Assembly (NCBI GenBank): GCA_041395445.1
Contig: JAWLAO010000005.1
Span: 1-64,000 of the forward strand
Length of the DNA stretch: 64,000 nucleotides
Source: Gammaproteobacteria bacterium
Lineage (GTDB): Bacteria; Pseudomonadota; Gammaproteobacteria; Xanthomonadales; Marinicellaceae
Direction: 5' to 3'
Positions 46,571-53,893 of this stretch are shown piece by piece. Positions within the stretch are counted from its first letter, which is position 1, and each line of letters begins with the position of its first letter. The translations under genes and the position numbers were made by a program. The notes beneath the pieces were generated by a model. It was not told the origin of the DNA and made no database searches. It saw nothing but the letters and a program-made list of their open reading frames with translations.

Positions 46571-48730
46571 ATGACAATTCATTTCAACAAAATTTCAGAT
46601 TGCGTTCAAAACCTTATCAGCTCTGCGGGTAAAGATTTAATCATTGGAACACCTTTAGGAATTGGTAAGCCCAATCCATTAATTAATGAAATTTGGCAAA
46701 AAGCCACGACAGATTCAAGCATAAATCTGGAAATATGCACAGCATTATCTCTGCAAGTACCAGTTGGTAAATCTTTGTTTGAAAAACGATTTTTGAAACC
46801 ATTTACTGACAGATTGTTTGGCGAAAATTATCCACAGCTGGAATATATTAATGATGTGGCTAGAGATAAAGTTCCTGAAAACATGAAAGTCACGGAATTT
46901 TATATGCAATCGGGCAAAATGCTCAAATCAGCAACCGCACAAAAAAATTACACCAGCAGTAATTACACTCACGCCGCTCGTGATATGTTGAGTAATGGAT
47001 TGAATGTTCTGATGCAAATGGTTTCAGTTAAAGAAATTGACGGCAAAAAAGTTTATAGTCTCAGCAGCAATACAGACTTAACTACTGACATCATCAATAT
47101 TGCAAAACGTAAGAAAATTAAAAAACCATTAATAGTCGGGATGGTGAATCCAAATTTACCTTTCATGGGTGGTAAAGCCCAGGTTGAAGCGGATTTCTTT
47201 GATATTTTGATCGATGATAAAACTCAATATTTTCAACCATTTGCAACTCCAAAAACGGCCATCAATAATACGGACTACAACATCGGCTTATTAGCCAGCA
47301 GTCTGATTGAAGATGGAGGAACCATGCAAGTCGGCATTGGCTCATTGGGCGATGCTTTGATTTATGCAATGAAATTGCGACAAAATCAAAACTCCAAGTA
47401 TCAAAAAATACTGCAAGAATTACATATTTTCGATAAATGCTATGAAGTAATAAAAAAATCAGGCTCAACATCGACTTTTGACAAAGGCGTTTATGCAGCC
47501 AGTGAAATGTTTGTCGAAGGCTTTGCCCATTTGTATGATGAAGGAATTTTGAAACGAAAAGTGTATCCGGATGCACAAATTCAGTCGTTGCTGAACCAGG
47601 AAATCATCACTGAGAAAATTCAAAGAAACATTATTGAGATTTTACTGCAACATGAAGTTTTGGATGAATTTATTACCAAAAAGCAAATGCAAAGATTGCA
47701 AAATTTGGGAATCCTTAAGGCTGATTTGCAAATGCAAAAAGGTTATATGATTGATTCCAAAGGGAAAAAATATAAAACCGATTTATTTGAATACAAAAAC
47801 ATCAAAGCCATTCAGGAAAACTGTTTAGGCGATGAATTAAAGCAAGGAGTTCTTTTACACGGTGCTTTTTTTCTGGGTTCGAGGTGGTTTTATCGTTGGT
47901 TGCATGAATTAAATGAAAGCGATAGAGAGCTGTTCCAAATGACACCGGTGAGTCAAGTGAATGAACTTTATGGTGGCGAAGAACTGGACAGAGTGCAGCG
48001 CATTAAAGCACGATTTATCAATACTTGCATGAAAGTTGATTTGCTTGGAGCAGCAGCTTCAGATACGTTGGATAACAATCAAGTTGTCAGCGGCGTTGGT
48101 GGTCAGTATAATTTTGTTGCTATGGCGCAAACTCTGGAAAATAGTCGCTCGATTCTGATGGTACGAAGCACGCATGCCGGAGCTAAAGGTTTGGTAAGCA
48201 ATATCGTCTGGAAATACCCATACTGCACGATTCCACGCCATTTACGCGATATAGTTATCACCGAATACGGAATCGCTGATTTACGCGGTCAATCCGATGA
48301 AGAATGCATCAAACGCATGATTTGTATTGCAGACTCGCAATTTCAGGAAGAGCTACGTCAAACAGCGGTGCGATTCAATAAGTTGTCAGCTGATTGGGAA
48401 ATCCCACAAAAATTTCGTAGTAACACTGCTCAAGAATTGGATAAACAAATCAATCATTTCAAACATTCAGGACTTTTCCCAACATTCCCCTTCGGATGTG
48501 ATTTTACCGATGAAGAATTAGTCATTGTCAAAGCCTTAAAATATTTAAAATCACAAACCGGCTCGACATTTTCCAAAATCAAACTTCTATTCAAGTCCTT
48601 ACTGCACAAATCACAACAAGATAACTCCAAATATTTGCAAAGAATGAATTTACAAGCGCCGCGAAATCGTGAAGAAAAAATCTCGCGAAAATTGCTGATT
48701 TTTGCGCTCAATCAAACTCAATCACCATGA
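46571..48730 (+). CDS. Acetyl-CoA hydrolase/transferase family protein
   Basis: 719 residues, longer than the roughly 500-640 residues common in this family. The C-terminal part carries the family signature: VSGVGGQYNFVAMAQ, STHAGAKGLVSNIVW and VITEYGIADLRGQSDEE. The N-terminal half has the LIIGTPLGIGKPNPLINEIW opening seen in long bacterial members. It either hydrolyses acyl-CoA or moves CoA between acids; the sequence does not settle which. Its last four bases overlap the start of the sirtuin gene (ATGA). Confidence 0.85.
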   Translation: MTIHFNKISDCVQNLISSAGKDLIIGTPLGIGKPNPLINEIWQKATTDSSINLEICTALSLQVPVGKSLFEKRFLKPFTDRLFGENYPQLEYINDVARDKVPENMKVTEFYMQSGKMLKSATAQKNYTSSNYTHAARDMLSNGLNVLMQMVSVKEIDGKKVYSLSSNTDLTTDIINIAKRKKIKKPLIVGMVNPNLPFMGGKAQVEADFFDILIDDKTQYFQPFATPKTAINNTDYNIGLLASSLIEDGGTMQVGIGSLGDALIYAMKLRQNQNSKYQKILQELHIFDKCYEVIKKSGSTSTFDKGVYAASEMFVEGFAHLYDEGILKRKVYPDAQIQSLLNQEIITEKIQRNIIEILLQHEVLDEFITKKQMQRLQNLGILKADLQMQKGYMIDSKGKKYKTDLFEYKNIKAIQENCLGDELKQGVLLHGAFFLGSRWFYRWLHELNESDRELFQMTPVSQVNELYGGEELDRVQRIKARFINTCMKVDLLGAAASDTLDNNQVVSGVGGQYNFVAMAQTLENSRSILMVRSTHAGAKGLVSNIVWKYPYCTIPRHLRDIVITEYGIADLRGQSDEECIKRMICIADSQFQEELRQTAVRFNKLSADWEIPQKFRSNTAQELDKQINHFKHSGLFPTFPFGCDFTDEELVIVKALKYLKSQTGSTFSKIKLLFKSLLHKSQQDNSKYLQRMNLQAPRNREEKISRKLLIFALNQTQSP

Positions 48731-49404
48731 AAATAGTGGTTCTCACAGGAGCGGGAATTTCAGCGGAAAGCGGTTTGTCAACTTTTCGTGATAATAATGG
48801 TTTGTGGGAAAATCATCGCATCGAAGATGTCGCTACTCCCGAAGCCTTTACCCGAAACCCCGATTTGGTGCATAAGTTTTACAATTTACGACGAGCGAAT
48901 TTGAAAACAGTTAAACCTAATGCAGCCCATTTTGCTCTGGCAGAAGCTGAAAAAAAGTTCAAAAATTTCCTGCTAGTTACTCAAAATGTAGATAACTTGC
49001 ACGAAAGAGCGGGGAGTCGTAATCTCATCCACATGCACGGAGAATTGCTCAGTAAATCTTGTACATTTTGCAATCAAATCAGTCGTATAGAAGGAGAACT
49101 TGGCAAAGATATGCCATGTGCATTTTGCGGAAAAGTTGGCGGACTCAGACCAGATATTGTTTGGTTTGGCGAAATGCCTTATGAAATGGAGCGAATTTAT
49201 CAGGAGCTTCTGCAATGCGATTTATTTGTATCCATCGGCACATCCGGTTCAGTCTATCCCGCAGCCGGATTCGTTGAAATCGCCAACCAAGCCCGAGCTC
49301 GCACCGTTGAACTCAACCTCGAACCCGGAGAGCAAAAAAGCCATTTTCAGGAATCAATTTATGGAAAAGCCAGCGAAATTGTTCCCGAGTTTTTTAGCAA
49401 GTAG
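48727..49404 (+). CDS. cobB: NAD-dependent protein deacylase, SIRT5-like
   Basis: 225-residue class III sirtuin. The NAD-binding motifs GAGISAESGLSTFR and TQNVDNLH, the catalytic H104 in HMHGE and the zinc cysteines C112, C115, C131 and C134 are all present. Y52 and R55 (FYNLRR) reproduce the Tyr-x-x-Arg pair that in SIRT5-type enzymes recognises succinyl and malonyl lysine, so desuccinylase activity is likely as well as deacetylation. It is translationally coupled to an acetyl-CoA hydrolase/transferase, which links acyl-CoA turnover with removal of acyl marks (inference). Confidence 0.93.
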   Translation: MKIVVLTGAGISAESGLSTFRDNNGLWENHRIEDVATPEAFTRNPDLVHKFYNLRRANLKTVKPNAAHFALAEAEKKFKNFLLVTQNVDNLHERAGSRNLIHMHGELLSKSCTFCNQISRIEGELGKDMPCAFCGKVGGLRPDIVWFGEMPYEMERIYQELLQCDLFVSIGTSGSVYPAAGFVEIANQARARTVELNLEPGEQKSHFQESIYGKASEIVPEFFSK

Positions 49405-49602
49405 GTTGGGCTGAGTTTACGAAGCCCGACATTATTTTAAGCAAAACTGTTGGGCTTCACTTCGTTCAGCGCCAACCTACCAAATATATTGGTTAAAACC
49501 AACTACCTGTTTGTCATGTTATAAATCAAGGAATAGTTAGGAGATACTTACGACTTCGTGGACTTTGTCCACTCCGATCAGTATGTCGGTGTTCTTTTTA
49601 AA

Positions 49603-49733
49603 CCCCTTAATTCTCACCGAAATATTTATGCAAATTTGGAGTTACGAGGTATTTATGTCTGAGCGAAGCGAGTTCAAATACCTCGCCAAATTTGAGGAAA
49701 TATTAAGGGAAACCGAAGGTTGAGAGTTTGGGG
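49603..49733. repeat. Dispersed palindromic element, copy B
   Basis: Related to 33261-33399. The outer parts are shared: CTCACCG, CAAATTTGG, TTATGTCTGA, CCAAATTTGAGGAAATATT and GGTTGAGAGTTTGGGG. The inner stem is different in sequence but still paired (CGAGGTATTT/AAATACCTCG). The loop holds GAGCGAAGCGAG in place of the copy A hairpin. Confidence 0.7.
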
Positions 49734-49933
49734 TGCTCTTTTTGCGGTACTTTTTGAGCACGCAAAATATGCCAATATTATTAGATACTGAAATAAATTC
49801 AGTATGACTGGATTGTCTCTTCGCTCCTGCTACGAACCCTGCGGGTCGCTTCGCGTGGCAAAACGGCTGTCCTGCCGTTTGGTCTCAATAAAGTTGAGAA
49901 AGACAATGATTTTATTGGTTTTCTAAAACCAAC

Positions 49934-49968
49934 AAAAAAAGGTGCAACCTCCTCAGTCACACCTTTTC
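49934..49968 (-). terminator. Rho-independent terminator of htpG
   Basis: On the minus strand AAAAGGTG pairs with CACCTTTTTTT around a loop of about 15 bases and ends in a run of seven Ts. It begins about 25 bases after the htpG stop. Confidence 0.7.
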
Positions 49969-49992
49969 TGATTTGCAATTAATTATAACCGC

Positions 49993-51885
49993 CTACTTCA
50001 ACATCAAAGTATTCAATTTTCTGACGAATCCGGCAGGGTCTTCCAGTTGACCGCCTTCGGCTAGAACGGCTTGTTCAAACAGTAAAGTGGTCCAGTCGGC
50101 GAAGACTTCTTTGTCTTTTTCATCTGATAATTTTTTGAAAATCGGGTGTTCGATGTTGATTTCCAAAGTTGGTTTGCTGCTTGGCATTGCTTGTCCGGCT
50201 TGTTTCATCAGTTGTTGCATGTACAACGCCATGTCGTGCTCGTTGAGAACAATACAGGATGCTGAGTCTGTCAAACGGGATGAAATTTTGATTTTTTCAA
50301 CTTTATCCGCCAATACTTTTTCCATGCGTTTGAGAATTTTCTGATAATCTTTTTCGGCTTTTTCGATTTCTTTTTTGTCTTCTTCTGTATCGAGTTTGTC
50401 TAAATCACCTTTAGCAACGGATTTGAGTTTTTTACCGTCAAATTCGGTTAAGCCACTAACCAACCATTCGTCAATGCGATCAGATAACAATAAAACTTCG
50501 ATGCCTTTTTTCTTGAAAACTTCAAGATGCGGGCTGTTTTTCGCAGTTTTATAACTGTCTGCGGTGATGTAGTAAATATTTTCCTGTTCCGGCTTCATGC
50601 GGGATATATAGTCTTGTAGGGAAACATTTTGCGTATCATCTTCGTTATGAGTTGTTGCAAAACGTAACAATTTGGCAATGTCTTCCTTGTTTTTGAAATC
50701 TTCATGAGCACCTTCTTTCATGACGGGACCGAATTCTGTCCAGAACTGTTGGTACTTTTCGGTCTCAGTTTCGGACATGGTTTTTAACAGACCAAGAATC
50801 TTTTTGGTCGAAGCTCGTTTAATGGATTCAATGACTTTGTTGCTTTGTAAAATTTCACGTGATACGTTTAACGGTAAGTCGTTGGAATCAATCACACCTT
50901 TGACAAATCTCAGGTATCTTGGCAATAAATTTTTACTATCATCCATGATAAATGTGCGTTGAACGTACAGTTTTAAACCATGTTGACCATCCGGTTCCCA
51001 CAAATCAAAAGGCGCTTTGGACGGAATGTAGAGCAGGGAAGTGTACTCGTAAGTTCCTTCAACCTGATTGTGCGACCAAACCATTGGGTCATTCCAGTCA
51101 TGAGAAACGGTTTTGTAAAATTCTTTGTAGTCTTCCTCCTTGATTTCATTTTTTGGCAACGTCCAAAGGGCTTGAGCACGGTTGACTTGTTTCCATTCAG
51201 TAACTGTAGCTTTTTCTTTGTTTTCGTCTTTGTCATCGCTATCAACTTCACTGGTTTCCAGCATCATTATCGGGAATGACAAATTGTCTGCATATTTAGT
51301 GATGATTGATTTCAAACGATATTGATTGGCGAATTCTTTTTCATCGGATTTTAAATGCAGAGTGATTTCTGTTCCTCGCGTTTCATAACTGGTGTCTTCA
51401 ATACTGAAATCGGCTTCACCGGTTGATTCCCACATAACCGCTGATTCTGTGCCGGCTTTACGAGTTTTTAAAGTCACTTTGTCGGCAACAATGAAAGACG
51501 AATAAAACCCAACACCAAATTGACCAATCATTTTGGAATCCTTGGCTTTGTCTCCGGTTAATTGACTGAGAAATTCTTTTGTGCCTGATTTGGCAATGGT
51601 ACCTATATTTGTAATCACTTCTTCGCGAGTCATGCCGATTCCGTTATCACGAATAGTTACTGTGTTGGCATCCTCATCAAATTCGATTTCAATCTTTAGT
51701 GTATTATCACCCTCGTAAAGAGAATCATCGCTTAATGCTGCAAAACGGAGTTTTTCACAAGCATCATTAGCGTTTGAAATCAATTCTCTGAGAAATATCT
51801 CTTTGTTGGAATAAAGAGAATGAATCATCAACTGTAACAATTGATTGACTTCTGTTTGAAATTGTAAATTTTCTTTTTTTGCCAT
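49993..51885 (-). CDS. htpG: HtpG, bacterial Hsp90 chaperone
   Basis: 630 residues from ATG 51885 (MAKKENLQFQTEVNQLL), which fits the family start; a TTG at 51903 would add six residues. The GHKL ATPase motifs are present (ELISNANDACEKLR, IRDNGIGMTREE, IGQFGVGFYSSFIVAD). The middle domain with the conserved VKGVIDSNDLPLNVSRE and the C-terminal dimerisation domain follow. The protein is cytosolic and ATP-dependent. A sigma-32-like promoter and a hairpin terminator flank it. Confidence 0.97.
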   Translation of the reverse strand: MAKKENLQFQTEVNQLLQLMIHSLYSNKEIFLRELISNANDACEKLRFAALSDDSLYEGDNTLKIEIEFDEDANTVTIRDNGIGMTREEVITNIGTIAKSGTKEFLSQLTGDKAKDSKMIGQFGVGFYSSFIVADKVTLKTRKAGTESAVMWESTGEADFSIEDTSYETRGTEITLHLKSDEKEFANQYRLKSIITKYADNLSFPIMMLETSEVDSDDKDENKEKATVTEWKQVNRAQALWTLPKNEIKEEDYKEFYKTVSHDWNDPMVWSHNQVEGTYEYTSLLYIPSKAPFDLWEPDGQHGLKLYVQRTFIMDDSKNLLPRYLRFVKGVIDSNDLPLNVSREILQSNKVIESIKRASTKKILGLLKTMSETETEKYQQFWTEFGPVMKEGAHEDFKNKEDIAKLLRFATTHNEDDTQNVSLQDYISRMKPEQENIYYITADSYKTAKNSPHLEVFKKKGIEVLLLSDRIDEWLVSGLTEFDGKKLKSVAKGDLDKLDTEEDKKEIEKAEKDYQKILKRMEKVLADKVEKIKISSRLTDSASCIVLNEHDMALYMQQLMKQAGQAMPSSKPTLEINIEHPIFKKLSDEKDKEVFADWTTLLFEQAVLAEGGQLEDPAGFVRKLNTLMLK

Positions 51886-51922
51886 AATTCTTTTTCGATT
51901 CAAATAATTGAGAATGCTCCCA

Positions 51923-51950
51923 ATATAAGGACAACAGTGTTTTAATCAAG
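51923..51950 (-). promoter_or_regulatory. Sigma-32 (heat shock)-like promoter of htpG
   Basis: On the minus strand CTTGATT and CCTTATAT are separated by 13 bases, close to the RpoH consensus CTTGAAA/CCCCATnT (5 of 7 and 5-6 of 8 matches). Transcription would start about 30 bases before the ATG at 51885. Confidence 0.55.
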
Positions 51951-52037
51951 TGGGAAATTGGGATTTGGGTGAGATTTTCGTATCTAAGGCGGGAATTATT
52001 TGTTAGAATTTTACCTGTTCTGATATTTGTTTAGCTG

Positions 52038-52604
52038 ATGAATAATAGCATCGAAAATATTACACAGCATATCTTGGCGTATGCCGATGGTGAAAAAATG
52101 GAGCTCGCTGTTATTGTTGACGCTCTCTATGCGCAATTGTGTAAAATTGCAGATATTCAGCTCAATAAACTCAATCCTAACTTAATCACGCCCAATGATT
52201 TGGTTCATGAGGTTTATCTCAAGTTCTCAAAATCTTTAGCCGTCAATGCAAAAGGTCGGATGCACTTTTTGGCAATTGCAGCAACGGCAATGCGACAATT
52301 AATTTTGGATCAGCTCAAAGGCAACAAACGAGAAAAGCGTGGAGGTCATCTCAGTTCTACGACATTGACGGACTCAAAAGTGAATGTCACGGATAATTCT
52401 TTGGAAATTCTTGCCGTCAACGGTGCATTAAGCAAACTGGAAGAAATCGAACCGATTTTAGCGAGTACAGTTGAATGTCGTTATTTTGCCGGTTATTCAG
52501 AGATTGAAACCGCAGAAGCTCTGGACGTCAGTGTCCGCACCGTCAGAAGATACTGGAAACGTGCCAGACGCTGGTTGGCGATGGAACTTTCAACAGAGTC
52601 ATAA
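52038..52604 (+). CDS. ECF-subfamily RNA polymerase sigma factor
   Basis: 188 residues, third member of the same sigma family in this window. Region 2 reads ITPNDLVHEVYLKFS and RMHFLAIAATAMRQLILDQLKG. Region 4 reads STVECRYFAGYSEIETAEALDVSVRTVRRYWKRARRWL. Unlike the other two it is not paired with a kinase. The next gene, starting one base after its stop, is a cNMP-binding/EAL protein. It is divergent from htpG. Confidence 0.92.
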   Translation: MNNSIENITQHILAYADGEKMELAVIVDALYAQLCKIADIQLNKLNPNLITPNDLVHEVYLKFSKSLAVNAKGRMHFLAIAATAMRQLILDQLKGNKREKRGGHLSSTTLTDSKVNVTDNSLEILAVNGALSKLEEIEPILASTVECRYFAGYSEIETAEALDVSVRTVRRYWKRARRWLAMELSTES

Positions 52605-52605
52605 A

Positions 52606-53802
52606 ATGTCTAATCATTCCAACACAATATTTTTCAGCAAAGGGGACTTGGTTTTTAAAGTTGGTGATGAAGCCGATTGTGCTTATATTATCGAGTCAGG
52701 CACTGTTGGTCTGTATGTTGATGACCAGACAGGAAGTTTGATAACAACGCTCAGCTCCGGAGAATTGCTCGGCGAGATGGGTGTGATTGATAGTAGTATG
52801 AGATTAGTGAGTGCGTATGCGGAGAGTGATTTGGAGCTTATGCAAATCAATAAAACTCAAATCACACAACGATTACAGAGTTCAGATCCGATTATTCGTA
52901 CTTTAATGAATGTGTTATTAAAACGCATCCGTAATATGACACAACCCAATTACCGGGAAGTAAGAGATGCGAATAAGACCATTGGAGGCAACGAGCATAA
53001 TCTCAATTTAACTGAAGGTATCCATAAAATTCGGTTTGAAAAGGAATTGTTTCAGGCTTTAGAGAATGGTGATGTGGTCAATGTTTATCAACCCATGGTT
53101 AACCTGGATCAAGGCTATATTGCCGGGTTTGAAGCCTTAAGCCGATGGAAACATCCAGAAAAAGGCATGATTTCACCTTTTGAATTTATCTCTTTGGCAG
53201 AAGAAAGTGATTTGATTGTGACGATGGGTTTGAGTATTTTTGATAATGCTTGTCGGCAATTGTCAGAATTCCAACAAGCCAGAAAAACTTACGATGTCAA
53301 ACTTCCTGATTTGTTTATGAGTATCAATGTGTCTATTGCACAATTATCGGATGCTCACTTTTTTGAACGAATCAAGCAAATTGCAGAAAAGCATAAAGTC
53401 AAAGCGAGAAATATCAAGATTGAAATTACCGAATCAATGTTGGCAGAATATGGTTTGGTTCGACGTTGGATTAAAGACTGCCATAATTACGGATTTAAAA
53501 TTTCTCTGGATGATTTCGGTACCGGTTATTCGGGTTTCCAACATCTTCTTGAACTGGATTTTGATTCTTTGAAAATCGATCAGGCATTTATCAAAGCAAT
53601 TGAATCCAATCCCAAAAGTTTAATCATGCTGGAAGTCATTACTGAAATGGCGAAAAGGCTTGGAATGTCAATCGTTGCTGAAGGAATTGAGAATCTCGAA
53701 GGCGCTGAAACATTAGCATCAATGGGTGTGGATTTCGGACAAGGATATTACTTTTTCAAGCCCATGAATTCGGAAGAAATTATCTCAATTTTAAGCCGAT
53801 AA
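52606..53802 (+). CDS. Cyclic-nucleotide-binding domain/EAL c-di-GMP phosphodiesterase
   Basis: 398 residues. An N-terminal cNMP-binding-like domain (about 8-115; FSKGDLVFKVGDEADCAYII, SGELLGEMGVI) is followed by an EAL domain (about 145-395). The catalytic set appears complete: E176 in FEALSRW, Asn in SINVS, Glu in EITES, DDFGTGYSG, Lys in LKIDQAF and Glu in AEGIE. The enzyme should hydrolyse c-di-GMP to pGpG in the cytoplasm under control of a ligand bound to the first domain. The phosphate-binding cassette of true cAMP sites is not obvious, so the ligand is open. The ATG at 52606 is chosen because it directly follows the sigma gene. Confidence 0.92.
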   Translation: MSNHSNTIFFSKGDLVFKVGDEADCAYIIESGTVGLYVDDQTGSLITTLSSGELLGEMGVIDSSMRLVSAYAESDLELMQINKTQITQRLQSSDPIIRTLMNVLLKRIRNMTQPNYREVRDANKTIGGNEHNLNLTEGIHKIRFEKELFQALENGDVVNVYQPMVNLDQGYIAGFEALSRWKHPEKGMISPFEFISLAEESDLIVTMGLSIFDNACRQLSEFQQARKTYDVKLPDLFMSINVSIAQLSDAHFFERIKQIAEKHKVKARNIKIEITESMLAEYGLVRRWIKDCHNYGFKISLDDFGTGYSGFQHLLELDFDSLKIDQAFIKAIESNPKSLIMLEVITEMAKRLGMSIVAEGIENLEGAETLASMGVDFGQGYYFFKPMNSEEIISILSR

Positions 53803-53851
53803 ACTTCTATAAAATCATTCTTCAAATCAATACATTTTAATCAGGCTGTGA

Positions 53852-53857
53852 TATAAT
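53852..53857 (+). promoter_or_regulatory. Candidate -10 element for gyrA
   Basis: TATAAT preceded by TGTGA, about 36 bases ahead of the gyrA start. No good -35 is visible at the expected distance. Confidence 0.4.
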
Positions 53858-53893
53858 CCCTCGATTGCGAATTAAGCTGGAATTTTTATATTT

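Larger units (their letters stand above)
49405..49992. other. Gene-free region dense in palindromes
   Basis: No coding text is seen in these 588 bases. Besides the dispersed element at 49603-49733, hairpins occur at 49738-49766 (TTTTGCG/CGCAAAA), 49785-49805 (ATACTGAA/TTCAGTAT) and 49861-49880 (AAACGGC/GCCGTTT). The region lies between convergent genes, where such repeats commonly collect. Confidence 0.6.
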
